A stretch of DNA of 7,773 nt from Paracoccaceae bacterium (GCA_007121055.1 SKMM01000154.1:1-7773), one strand, 5' to 3'. Shown: positions 1-7,143, counted from the first letter of the stretch. The notes: generated from the sequence alone by a model not told the origin. Numbers and translations are program-made.

Positions 1-21
1 CCGGGTTTGCCGGCAACTGTA

Positions 22-324
22 TCAGTCCTGGGTCATCTGGCGGTGGTCGGTGCCGGTCATCAGCATGGCGTTGAGGACGCCGAGGAGCTTGCGGGCGGTG
101 GCGGTGAGGGCTGACTTGACGGGTTTGCCTGCGGCCGTCTGGCGGCTGCGGACGGCTGCGAACGCCTGGCACCGCCGGGAGGCGTGACGCGCAGCGATGT
201 GGAGCATCGTCCTGACGACGGGGCGCCCACCGGCGATGGGTCGACGGCCGAGGCGCTTTGCGCTGTCGCGCGTGATCGGCGCGGGACCGGCGAGGGCGGC
301 AACGGCGCGTGTCCGGAAGTCTCG
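22..324 (-). pseudogene. IS110-family transposase, C-terminal remnant
   Basis: This is the C-terminal part of an IS110/IS116/IS902-type transposase (Transposase_20 region). Translating from 324 down gives AVAALAGPAPITRDS, then GRRPIAGGRPVVRTMLHIAA, then AAGKPVKSALTATARKLLGV and LNAML before a TGA at 22-24. This follows the family pattern of 'ALAGVAP..RDSG..G.R.I.GGR..VR.ALYMAA' and 'GKP.K.AL.A..RKLL..LNAML'. The N-terminal DEDD nuclease domain is absent and no start codon is visible: the first ATG in frame is at 205-207, inside the conserved region. The glycine that usually follows the serine of the 'DSG' motif is alanine here. The frame stays open upstream to the TGA at 436, but the residues there no longer resemble a transposase. 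I take it as a dead remnant. The family assignment is strong from motif wording; the upstream boundary is approximate. Confidence 0.8.
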
Positions 325-435
325 AACACCCCGGGAGGCTGCCCGGCGGCGCCTCGCTGCCGTAGCGCCGCCCGGCGCCGAGCCTCGCGCGGCGTGTTGA
401 CATCCCGCACGCCGGCACTCGGCATCACGGGGTCG
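325..435. other. Gap between IS remnant and operon 3' end, with inverted repeat
   Basis: These bases lie between the last operon gene (stop at 436) and the recognisable transposase remnant. I see no gene. They may be further decayed IS110 sequence. They hold a 7-base inverted repeat at 390..414, listed separately. No rho-independent terminator (stem plus T run) is visible after the operon. Confidence 0.4.
390..414. repeat. Short inverted repeat, 7-bp arms
   Basis: The arms CGGCGTG (390..396) and CACGCCG (408..414) are perfect complements around an 11-base loop, TTGACATCCCG. The hairpin is 22 bases downstream of the stop of the last minus-strand gene. It could contribute to 3' end protection of the transcript, but there is no T run after it, so it is not a standard intrinsic terminator. 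At this GC content such a short repeat can occur by chance. Confidence 0.3.
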
Positions 436-1236
436 TCACCGGGCGGCCTCCGAGACCTCCAGCCCGCGCCAGAACGGCCAGATCAGCACCGCCGGGCCGA
501 AGCCCATGAGCGCATAGAGCGCAAGGTCGAAGGCGAGGAACGGCCCGTCGAAGAAGGCCCAAGTGTATAGGGTGCCGAGGAACACCGACACGCCCAGCAC
601 CGCAACCTTCATTAGCATCGGGATCGCCAGCAGGTCGCCAACCGGATGGGCGCGCCAGAGTAGCCAGGCGGTCAGGCCAGTCAGCGGCAGCGCGAAGGCG
701 AGATCCAGCACGAAGATCGTCTGCCCGGGCAGGGGGTCGCGCGCGGCCATGGCCGGGATCAGCATCGACAGCCACAGCGCGGTGAACAGCACGACGAGCA
801 GCGCGAAGAGCCCCGCCACGATCCGCCGCGGCGGCGGGCGGGGCGCTGCGCGCAGCGCCGCAGGATCGACCGCGCGCAGGAACAGCAAGGCGGCAAAGGC
901 CGCGCTCGACAGCACGCCGAGATAGAGCGGCCAGGCCGGGTTCATCACCCGGTCGAAGCTGTAGAGGCCATAGGCATAGATCAGATAGCCGATCAGCCCC
1001 GCCCAGATCAGCCAGCCCTTGGCCCAGCCCCGCCGCAGCCGGGCGTTCACCACCAGAAGCGCCAGCGCGGCGGGGGCCGAGATCGTGTCCTGGCTCCAGG
1101 CGCCGGGGTGCAGCTCCCGGGGGATGGCGGCGAAGGGATCGGGCAGCGCCAGGGTCGCGGCGACAGCGGCCAGCGTCAGCAGGGCGGCGGCGGCCGACAG
1201 GCGCAGGAGAATCGGGGCGGCGGCGGGAGCAATCAT
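436..1236 (-). CDS. Polytopic inner-membrane protein, uncharacterised family
   Basis: The product is 266 residues, almost all hydrophobic, with about eight candidate membrane helices (near residues 9-31, 50-64, 73-95, 103-121, 139-162, 173-195, 201-222 and 232-254). The patch around 49-95 (a QD pair, a short RLRRG loop, then GYLIYAYGLYSFD) and the patch around 176-201 (LDLAF.LP, then LLWR..P.GD) recall a widespread unnamed family of small bacterial membrane proteins. I know no function for it. I chose the ATG at 1234-1236 because it lies one base after the stop of the upstream gene, so translation is probably coupled; an ATG at 1281 would overlap that gene by 44 bases. It is the last gene of the apparent operon. 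No catalytic motif or transporter signature was recognised. Confidence 0.85.
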   Translation of the reverse strand: MIAPAAAPILLRLSAAAALLTLAAVAATLALPDPFAAIPRELHPGAWSQDTISAPAALALLVVNARLRRGWAKGWLIWAGLIGYLIYAYGLYSFDRVMNPAWPLYLGVLSSAAFAALLFLRAVDPAALRAAPRPPPRRIVAGLFALLVVLFTALWLSMLIPAMAARDPLPGQTIFVLDLAFALPLTGLTAWLLWRAHPVGDLLAIPMLMKVAVLGVSVFLGTLYTWAFFDGPFLAFDLALYALMGFGPAVLIWPFWRGLEVSEAAR

Positions 1237-1237
1237 C

Positions 1238-2104
1238 TCAGAATTCGGCGCGGGTGATGGTGGCGCGGAAGAAGGGCGCATAGTCGGGCGTGCCGAACAT
1301 GTTGCCCAGTTCCACGCGGACAGGGATCAGGAAACCCTGATGCTGCGCCATGTCCAGCATGCGCCCGCCGAAGGGCTGCAGGCGATGGACCTTCTCGGGA
1401 TTGGCATCGGTCCAGCGCAGCGCCCAGACCTCGGTCAGAGTGCCATCCGCATCCAGAGTGATCTGCATCGGCTCGATACCCTGAACCTCGGCGAACCGGA
1501 TCTCGGCGCTGTCCGGGCCCGTCTGCATCCAGTCGGCCCCGAACTGCGGCAGCAGGCTCGCGGGGGCCCAGATCGCCTCCAGCATCCCCCGTGTCGCGGC
1601 AGCGCTGGCTTGGTTGGCGGTCCCGCTGACCCGGGCGAGCGGGATCAGGCCGCGCAGCCAGAACTTGGTCCAGCTTTCCACGGCCGCTCTGTCCCGGCCC
1701 GCCCCCGCGCGGTGATAGCCGTCCGAGCCGGCAAAGCGCATGAGCCCCGACCCCACCTCGGCCTGCCAGACGAACCCCTGCGCGGGCGGCGCGAGGATCT
1801 GGCGCGCGGTCATCGGCATCGGGGTGCCGTTCAGGATGAAGCTGCCCTCCATCTCCAGCCGCACAACGCGATGCAGGGGCGTGCCGGGCTCGATGGCGCG
1901 GGCGAAATAGCGCTGCGCGACCTCTGGCAGGTCGGCCACCATCGCCGGATCGTAGCGCGGCGGCCCGGCTTCACGCGCACCCTCCAGCGCGGCCCAGACC
2001 CGCGCCGCCTGTGCCTTGTCGCGGGAATGGACCCAGAGGCCGAGGGCTGCGGCGACGACCAGAAGTGCCGCGAGGGCGAGAAGGACGATCTTGAGAAAGG
2101 TCAT
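1238..2104 (-). CDS. Membrane-anchored DUF6544-like protein
   Basis: The product is 288 residues. One N-terminal membrane helix (residues 3-25) is followed by a soluble domain probably facing the periplasm. The wording 'LPEVAQRYFARAI.PGTPL' (59-76), 'VRLEMEGSF' (81-89), 'ARQILAPPAQGFVWQAEV' (100-117) and 'GLIPLARVSG' (152-161) matches the pattern I know for DUF6544 (LP.PV.RY.., R...A.Q.....GFVW.A, GL.P). That family has no known function and shows no catalytic motif here. The start is the ATG at 2102-2104, with AGGA at 2114..2117 nine bases upstream. A longer reading from 2191 would add 29 arginine- and proline-rich residues and run into the neighbour's coding sequence. It lies 25 bases after the alpha/beta hydrolase and one base before the membrane protein. 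The family name is from memory of its motifs, so it is likely rather than certain. Confidence 0.85.
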   Translation of the reverse strand: MTFLKIVLLALAALLVVAAALGLWVHSRDKAQAARVWAALEGAREAGPPRYDPAMVADLPEVAQRYFARAIEPGTPLHRVVRLEMEGSFILNGTPMPMTARQILAPPAQGFVWQAEVGSGLMRFAGSDGYHRAGAGRDRAAVESWTKFWLRGLIPLARVSGTANQASAAATRGMLEAIWAPASLLPQFGADWMQTGPDSAEIRFAEVQGIEPMQITLDADGTLTEVWALRWTDANPEKVHRLQPFGGRMLDMAQHQGFLIPVRVELGNMFGTPDYAPFFRATITRAEF

Positions 2105-2113
2105 GGGGCAAGG

Positions 2114-2117
2114 TCCT
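2114..2117 (-). promoter_or_regulatory. Ribosome binding site of the DUF6544-like gene
   Basis: AGGA on the minus strand sits nine bases before the ATG at 2104. It supports this start over the in-frame ATG at 2191, which lies inside the upstream gene. Confidence 0.6.
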
Positions 2118-2129
2118 GAAGGGTGCGTG

Positions 2130-3092
2130 TCACTGCGCCTCCGCAGGGAAATGGGTGGCAAGGAACGCGGCAATCCGCTGCCGGACCTCATCGTGATGGC
2201 CCAGCAGCAGGTGCCCGCCGGTGTCGAGGATCCGCGTCTCGGCGCCGGGAACGCCCCGGGCCGTGAACTGCGCGGTGGCGAGGGGGGTCAGGCGGTCATC
2301 GGCGGCGTGGACGATGAGCACGGGCGCGCGGATCGCGCCCGGGTCGATGGGATGGGCGGGATCGATCGCCGCGCCTTCGTTCGCGAGCCCCGCGCGGCGC
2401 CCGGTGACCGGCAGGAAGGCCGCGATCATTGCATCGAGGAAGGCGGCCTCGGGGGCGGTCATCCGCGCGGTCAGCTCTGGCCGCGCGTCGAAGATCGGGG
2501 CCAGCGCGCGGGGCGCGAGGCGCAGCACCGCCCAGAGCGGCAGGTCCGTGGCAAAGAGCGCATCATAGAGCCAGAGCGGCACCGGCAGGTCCTGCTCCTC
2601 GGCCGTGAGCGGGGCATAGGGGGCCAGCGACAGCAGGATCAGCGCCTGCGTCCGTTCCGGATGGCGCAGCGAGAACTGCAGCGCCGGCGGGACACCGCCC
2701 GACATCGCGAGCAGTGCGACGCGCTCGATCCCCAGCGCATCCAGCAGCTCGGCAAAGGCATCGGCCTGCGCGGCGGTCGAGGGGTCGGCCGGCAGGCTCG
2801 ATCCGGGATAGCCGAAGCGCGACGGCGCGATCCAGCCCGTGCCCTCGGGCAGGAAGGCCTGCGCCAGCAGCGCCCCCTGATCATGCCCGCCACCTGCGCC
2901 ATGGATCGCCAGCACCGGCGCGCCCTGCCCGCCCGTCGCATGGGCGACCGGGCCGAACCCTGTCTGGATCACCCGCGCACTGGCCGCGAGCTGCGCCTCG
3001 ATGGCCCGCATGTCGCGTTGCCAGACCAGCCCGACGGCCCCCGCGCCGAGCGCCAGTGCCAACAGGATCAGCCACCGCGCGCGCAGCCTCAT
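2130..3092 (-). CDS. Membrane-anchored alpha/beta hydrolase
   Basis: The product is 320 residues. A basic N-terminus (MRLRARW) and a hydrophobic stretch at 8-24 form a signal anchor, so the catalytic domain should lie in the periplasm. The alpha/beta hydrolase fold is clear. The oxyanion-hole motif HGAGG is at 64-68. The nucleophile elbow is AMSGG with Ser131, an A-x-S-x-G variant of the usual G-x-S-x-G. The acid is in HAADDRLTP (probably Asp266) and the base is His294 in GGHLLLGHH. A cap region lies between about 155 and 250. The substrate cannot be told from sequence; esterase, lipase-like or haloperoxidase-like activity are all possible. It starts nine bases after the stop of the Acg-like gene with no strong Shine-Dalgarno sequence, which points to coupling within the operon. 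Confidence 0.92.
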   Translation of the reverse strand: MRLRARWLILLALALGAGAVGLVWQRDMRAIEAQLAASARVIQTGFGPVAHATGGQGAPVLAIHGAGGGHDQGALLAQAFLPEGTGWIAPSRFGYPGSSLPADPSTAAQADAFAELLDALGIERVALLAMSGGVPPALQFSLRHPERTQALILLSLAPYAPLTAEEQDLPVPLWLYDALFATDLPLWAVLRLAPRALAPIFDARPELTARMTAPEAAFLDAMIAAFLPVTGRRAGLANEGAAIDPAHPIDPGAIRAPVLIVHAADDRLTPLATAQFTARGVPGAETRILDTGGHLLLGHHDEVRQRIAAFLATHFPAEAQ

Positions 3093-3101
3093 GGGCGGGG
3101 C

Positions 3102-4115
3102 TCAGGCATCGATCACGGCCGCGACCGGGCGGCGCAGCGACCGCGGCATCGGAGGGGCATAGCCGAAGCGCAGCAGCATGTCGGGGCGGCGGCTGCCAAG
3201 ACCCAGAAGCGATTGCAGCTGCGGCCGGGTGGCCGCCACCTCGACCGGCTGGTTCAGATGCGCGTGCCGGATGCCCAGCGCGGTCGCCTGCAGGGCGAAG
3301 CGCTGATAGCTGCGCCCGGCCTGCACCCAATGCGCGGGGTCGTCGCGGTCGGAATGGAGGATCGCCAACCCCGCCGAGGAGCGGACCTGCCGGGCATGGC
3401 GGTCGTTCTCGGCCGCCACCGTGAAGAACCGGTCGAACATGAACCGGCCGAGGAAGGTGGGCAGCGTGGGGTTCCCCGAACTGGCCGCATAGAGCCCGTC
3501 GCCGGTCTCGATCGCCGACCGCGCGTTGAACCGCAGCCAGGATTTCAGCTCGGCGGCAAAGGCCGGGTCGGAAACCTGCGCGGCATTGGCGGTCAGGATC
3601 AGCTCCAGCACCTGCGCGATCCGCGCGGGATCGGTGATCAGCATCACCTCGGCGCCATCCACGCGGGCCGCGGCCTCCAGCGCGGCCAGATCGGCGGCCG
3701 AAACCGCGCGGCCGTCGTAGTCCGACCTTGTGCATTGGCGGGCGAGGATCGCCTCGAAGAGCGGATCGGCCCCGCCCCCCTGCCCCAGCGCGACCTCCAC
3801 CCGTCCGTCACCCTCAGGCGTGAACTCCAGCGCCGAGGACCGGCCAGCCGCGCCCGCGGCCAACATCAGGTTCTCGGCCGCGCACCCCAGCGAGGCGTAG
3901 AGGTGGTGGTGGTCGCCATCCGCCACCGGCAGCGCGCGGGACATGTCGGGCCGGATCGCCACCCCCTCGGCGGTCTGCCGGAAACGCCAGGCCTGGGCAT
4001 TGTGGCTGTTCGCGGCGAGGGTGGCGTAATGCACAAGCCCGTCCGGCGTCGCCGGATCGCGGGGGGACCACAGGGCGGCGGTGGCGGCATCATGGTCGGG
4101 ACCGCGGGTCAGCAT
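3102..4115 (-). CDS. Acg-type FMN-binding nitroreductase-like protein (body, cut off from its Tat leader)
   Basis: The open frame is 337 residues and belongs to the Acg/Rv3131-type branch of the nitroreductase fold. Visible marks are AANSHNAQAWRF (34-45), the family's FMN-contact region; HHHLYASLGCAAENL (69-83); RQCTRSDYDGRAV (126-138), matching the family's 'R.T.R..Y..R.V'; and W263 followed by AGRSYQRFALQATALGIRHA (266-285). Members bind FMN, but their substrates are poorly known; some are thought to sequester flavin rather than reduce nitro compounds. Many carry a Tat signal. Here the ATG at 4113-4115 comes directly after an in-frame TGA (4116-4118), and a twin-arginine signal sequence is encoded just upstream in the same frame. 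Either the gene carries a nonsense mutation (TGG to TGA is the simplest), or this is a sequencing error, or a leaderless cytoplasmic form is made by restart at the adjacent ATG. The body itself looks intact and shows no further damage. Confidence 0.85.
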   Translation of the reverse strand: MLTRGPDHDAATAALWSPRDPATPDGLVHYATLAANSHNAQAWRFRQTAEGVAIRPDMSRALPVADGDHHHLYASLGCAAENLMLAAGAAGRSSALEFTPEGDGRVEVALGQGGGADPLFEAILARQCTRSDYDGRAVSAADLAALEAAARVDGAEVMLITDPARIAQVLELILTANAAQVSDPAFAAELKSWLRFNARSAIETGDGLYAASSGNPTLPTFLGRFMFDRFFTVAAENDRHARQVRSSAGLAILHSDRDDPAHWVQAGRSYQRFALQATALGIRHAHLNQPVEVAATRPQLQSLLGLGSRRPDMLLRFGYAPPMPRSLRRPVAAVIDA

Positions 4116-4190
4116 TCAGGCACCTCCGCCAGCGGCGATCAGGGCGCCGCCAGTCAGCAAAAGGGAACGGCGGGAAGGCATCAGGGCCAT
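4116..4190 (-). pseudogene. Twin-arginine signal peptide of the Acg-like protein, ended by TGA
   Basis: An ATG at 4188-4190 (or the one at 4179-4181) opens a short frame whose product reads MPSRRSLLLTGGALIAAGGG and one more Ala. This is a typical Tat leader: Ser-Arg-Arg-Ser-Leu-Leu followed by a hydrophobic, Gly/Ala-rich stretch. It ends in TGA at 4116-4118, and the next codon in the same frame is the ATG of the Acg-like body. The natural reading is one exported flavoprotein of about 359-362 residues with one stop codon in it. A still longer start at 4226 is possible. No convincing ribosome binding site is visible before any of these starts. The M23 gene ends 65 bases upstream of 4190. Confidence 0.7.
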
Positions 4191-4255
4191 CCGTTGAGCG
4201 ACAGGGAGCAGCCAAGTGCGTACCATGAGTCCGCGCTGCAGCGACTTGATGTCGA

Positions 4256-5251
4256 TCACGCGGAACCGCGTGGATTTGCCCGAAACGGTCCGTGTTGCGA
4301 CCGATCCCGACCCCGGAGCCGATCTCCGCGCACAAGGAACCGACCGTCGATCCTGAGCCCGAGCGGGTCGCCCGAGATCGGCGCCGCGACCGTGCCGGGG
4401 CGCTGGGCGTGGATGTGCAGGTGCGGCTCGGTCGAGGCGCCGGAATTGCCGACGTCGCCAAGGCGGGCTCCGGTCACGACCCGCTCGCCCGGGGCGACCG
4501 TCACGCGGCCCTGGCGCATGTGGGCCAGCACGATCCACGCCGCGTCGCAGTCCAGGATGACATGGTTGACCAGACGGTTGACCGGATCCTCCTGCGGCAC
4601 CTCGAAATCCGGCCGGTCGCCAACGGCTGCGACCACGGTGCCGTCGCAGGGCGCGTGCAGGCCGGCGCCGGAGATCGCGTAAGCCGCGGGATCGGCGGGC
4701 CGCCAGCCCCGGGCGCGCAGCCCGAAGGGGCCGAGGCCGAAGAAGTCCACCGCATGGGACTGCCCGCGCCAGGGCCGGAAGCGCGCGACGGCCTCATCGA
4801 GCGTGCGCATGTGCCCGTTGACCAGCGGGGTCGACCCGCCGTGGCCCACAAGGAAATGCCCCGGCCCGAAGGGATTGGCGATATCGACCACCGCGACGGG
4901 TGGCACCGCGCGCCCGGCCAGCGCCTGCCCGCCGAACCAGCCTCCCAGCGCCAGCAGTCCCGACGACAGCGCCAGCAGGGCCCAGCCGCCAGTGCCGGCC
5001 GGCAGCCATGGTCGCCCCGAAAACACGGCCAGCCCGGCAAGCACCAGCCCCAGCCAGACCGCGCCATAGGCCCACGGCAGCCACCAGACCGGCACCGCCC
5101 ATTGCGCGATCCGCGCCAGCGCAAACAGGATCGCCGCCACGCCCGCCGCCTGGACCAGCCATCCCAGCGCCGAGCCCGCCGGCCAGAACGCCAGCCAGCC
5201 CAGCAGGAGAAGCGGCAGGCCAACCTGACCCAGCAGGATCAGCGCCGTCAC
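4256..5251 (-). CDS. Membrane-anchored M23-family zinc metallopeptidase
   Basis: The product is 331 residues with a GTG start. The N-terminal third holds about four hydrophobic helices (near 2-23, 28-47, 54-76 and 88-107). The rest is an M23 (LytM/lysostaphin-like) domain: H166-A-V-D169 supplies the H..D zinc ligands, H244 in LAHM is the catalytic histidine, and PHLHIH supplies the H277-x-H279 motif after GDVGNSG (265-271). All key residues are present, so it should be active. M23 enzymes cut peptide cross-links in peptidoglycan or act on other glycine-rich peptides. The domain probably faces the periplasm. The GTG at 5249-5251 overlaps the serine hydrolase stop as GTGA, a classic coupling arrangement. 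The reading frame is open further upstream to an ATG at 5611, but that stretch is arginine/glycine-rich, has no helices and lies entirely within the serine hydrolase gene, so I rejected it. The basic tail after residue 308 looks less conserved. Confidence 0.9.
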   Translation of the reverse strand: MTALILLGQVGLPLLLLGWLAFWPAGSALGWLVQAAGVAAILFALARIAQWAVPVWWLPWAYGAVWLGLVLAGLAVFSGRPWLPAGTGGWALLALSSGLLALGGWFGGQALAGRAVPPVAVVDIANPFGPGHFLVGHGGSTPLVNGHMRTLDEAVARFRPWRGQSHAVDFFGLGPFGLRARGWRPADPAAYAISGAGLHAPCDGTVVAAVGDRPDFEVPQEDPVNRLVNHVILDCDAAWIVLAHMRQGRVTVAPGERVVTGARLGDVGNSGASTEPHLHIHAQRPGTVAAPISGDPLGLRIDGRFLVRGDRLRGRDRSQHGPFRANPRGSA

Positions 5252-7128
5252 CAGATCGGCCCGCCGAAGGCCAGGCCCCACTGCAGCATCAGGCCCGCAA
5301 GCACGGCGAGGGTGAGGGCGAAGGCGCCGTGATGGAGGCGCCGCCCGAGGCTCCAGCCCCCTGCCCGCCAGACGGGAATGAGCGCGAGCACCCCAAGCGC
5401 GGCCAGAACGACGACCGTATCGGCCAGCACCACGACGGCGGTCACGGTCGGCTGCGGCTGGTCGAACAGAAACTCCGAGCCGAGTTGGGCCGCAACGATC
5501 CCCGTCGCCGCCACCGCCGCGAGCATACCCCAGACCCCGGCCGCACCGGCCACCGCCGTGACCGCGGCGAGGGTTCCCGTCCGCGACCCGCCCCGCAGCC
5601 CGCGCCGCCACACAAGGCCCAGAAGCGTCGTCAGCGCCAGAAGGGCGGCCGACCCGAAGCCCACCGCCAGCCAGACCGGATCGCTCAGGCCCTGCACCCG
5701 CTCATGGGTCTGGGTGCCGGTGCCGTCGGCCAGCCGCACCACGCGGCCCCGGTCGTCGCGGATCAGCCACAGCCGCTCGCCCTGCGCGTCCTGCCAGAGG
5801 TCCGGCGCGACGGGATCGAAACGCGACAGGACTCCGAGAAACGGGGTCGGCACCAGCAGCGCGCCGTCGGGCAGCGCCGTCACCGTCATCGGCGCAAGCG
5901 CCGCCAGCACCTGCGCAGGCCCCGAAAAGGCGCGGCGGTTGCTGAGGTAGCGCCCAGACGCCTCGGCCGCACGGGCGTCGGCCTCCGGCACCGACGACGG
6001 TGTTGGCGCCTGCAGCCCGGCCTCGGCCGCCAGCACGGCGAGGACCATGTCGGGGGCCAGCAAGGGCAGGCTCGCCCCCATCCCGCCGTTCTGCGAGACG
6101 AAGACACCCGCGCCGATCTCGGGGATGAACACGAGGTTCGACAGGAACTCGTTCAATCCGCCGCCATGGCCCAGGACCGTCGTGCCGAACAGCCGGCGCG
6201 ACTGGAAGCCATGCGCCATGTCGGCCGCATCGGGCCGGTCGTCGAACAGCCGTTCGCGCATCCGCACCATCGTCTCGGGCGCCAGCAGCCGCACCCCGTC
6301 GAGCGATCCGTCGCCCACCAGGAACCGCAGGAAGCGCGCCATGTCGGCGGCGGTGCTGGCGAGGCTGCCGGCCGGGCCGAAGCTGCCGATGTCGATGCGG
6401 AAGGCCGGGTGGGTGATGCCGCCCTGCACCCGGTAGCTGCGGGACAGCGGCGGCTGGTCGGGGCGGCGCGTCGCCTCGCCGTAGGTGGTGGCGGCCATGC
6501 CCAGCGGATCGAGGAGCCGGGTCTGCAGCACCTCCTCGTAAGGCGCGCCCGCCACGTCTTCGACGATCTGCCCGGCCAGCGCCACGCCCCAGTTGGAATA
6601 GGCCGTCACCGCCCCGCGCGGGAACACCTGCGCCGGTGCCGAGACCGCCAGCGCCTGCGGGCGCGGCAGGGCCCCCACGGCCGGGTCGAACAGCGCATAG
6701 CTCTCCTCGTATCCGGGCCGGTGGCTCATCAACTGGGCCAATGTCAGCGGCTCGGTCCCCGGCACCGCCGTCGCGCGCAGGTAGCCCGCGACATCGGCCT
6801 GCAGGTCCAGCCGCCCCTCCTCGACCAGCATCATTACCAGAAGCCAGGTGAAAAGCTTCGAGATCGAGCCGATCTCGAAGCGCACGTCGTCCGGCCCGGC
6901 CGGCGTGCCCGCGTGCAGATCGACGCTGCCCCAGCCGCGCAGGATCACCTCGTCGCCCGCCACCACCGCCGCGATGGCACCCGGCACCTGCTCGGTCGCC
7001 ATGAAGCCCGCCGCCAGCCCGTCCAGCCGCGCGGCGAGGGGCGAGTCCGCAAGCGCTTGCGCCTGCGCGCCCGCCCCGAAAGCGAGCAATCCCACGGCCC
7101 CTGCCGCGATACATGTCCAGATGCGCAC
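5248..7128 (-). CDS. Exported serine hydrolase (beta-lactamase/DD-peptidase family) with membrane tail
   Basis: The product is 626 residues with a GTG start. A signal peptide (about 1-24, ending near AQAQA) leads into a PF00144-type serine hydrolase domain. The S-x-x-K motif is S88-I-S-K91 in FEIGSISK, the second motif is Y177-S-N179, and the third is H321-G-G323 in place of KTG, as in class C beta-lactamases and related esterases. LMSHRPGYE (133-141) matches the family's 'LL.H.SG' stretch. A linker domain (about 375-480) is followed by four membrane helices (about 486-508, 517-545, 561-587 and 598-618). Possible activities are D-alanyl-D-alanine carboxypeptidase/endopeptidase, D-amino-acid peptidase or esterase; resistance to beta-lactams should not be assumed. 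The start is set by a strong Shine-Dalgarno sequence (7136..7143) and by the signal peptide. The frame is open to 7671, but upstream of 7128 it only mirrors the DAHP synthase remnant. It is the first gene of the apparent operon. Confidence 0.93.
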   Translation of the reverse strand: MRIWTCIAAGAVGLLAFGAGAQAQALADSPLAARLDGLAAGFMATEQVPGAIAAVVAGDEVILRGWGSVDLHAGTPAGPDDVRFEIGSISKLFTWLLVMMLVEEGRLDLQADVAGYLRATAVPGTEPLTLAQLMSHRPGYEESYALFDPAVGALPRPQALAVSAPAQVFPRGAVTAYSNWGVALAGQIVEDVAGAPYEEVLQTRLLDPLGMAATTYGEATRRPDQPPLSRSYRVQGGITHPAFRIDIGSFGPAGSLASTAADMARFLRFLVGDGSLDGVRLLAPETMVRMRERLFDDRPDAADMAHGFQSRRLFGTTVLGHGGGLNEFLSNLVFIPEIGAGVFVSQNGGMGASLPLLAPDMVLAVLAAEAGLQAPTPSSVPEADARAAEASGRYLSNRRAFSGPAQVLAALAPMTVTALPDGALLVPTPFLGVLSRFDPVAPDLWQDAQGERLWLIRDDRGRVVRLADGTGTQTHERVQGLSDPVWLAVGFGSAALLALTTLLGLVWRRGLRGGSRTGTLAAVTAVAGAAGVWGMLAAVAATGIVAAQLGSEFLFDQPQPTVTAVVVLADTVVVLAALGVLALIPVWRAGGWSLGRRLHHGAFALTLAVLAGLMLQWGLAFGGPIW

Positions 7129-7135
7129 CCCGCCG

Positions 7136-7143
7136 TCTCCTTC
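7136..7143 (-). promoter_or_regulatory. Strong ribosome binding site of the serine hydrolase gene
   Basis: The minus strand reads GAAGGAGA seven bases before the GTG at 7126-7128. It is the best Shine-Dalgarno match in the window and fixes this non-ATG start. It also marks the operon's likely leading gene, since the downstream genes rely on weak sites and coupling. Confidence 0.8.

Noticed and set aside
397..402. TTGACA as a plus-strand -35 box
   Set aside because: No -10-like hexamer follows at a suitable distance, and it lies in the loop of a short inverted repeat with no gene downstream on that strand.
2881..3735. A 284-codon minus-strand open frame
   Set aside because: It overlaps the Acg-like and alpha/beta hydrolase genes in another frame and shows no recognisable motif.
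4116..4118. The in-frame TGA as a selenocysteine codon
   Set aside because: It falls at the end of a Tat leader, where no catalytic residue is expected, and the family has no selenoprotein members that I know of. I saw no obvious SECIS-like hairpin just after it.
2016..4682. An 888-codon open frame on the plus strand
   Set aside because: It is rich in Arg, Gln, Gly and Pro with no domain wording, and lies opposite four minus-strand genes with clear family motifs. It stays open because GC-rich codons rarely form stops.
5252..5611. An N-terminal extension of 120 residues on the M23 peptidase from an ATG at 5611
   Set aside because: It is Arg/Gly-rich, lacks membrane helices and lies wholly inside the serine hydrolase gene. 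The GTGA overlap start is more natural.
5702..7114. A 470-codon minus-strand open frame
   Set aside because: It is an off-frame reading of the serine hydrolase gene, with composition dominated by Arg, Gly and Ala.
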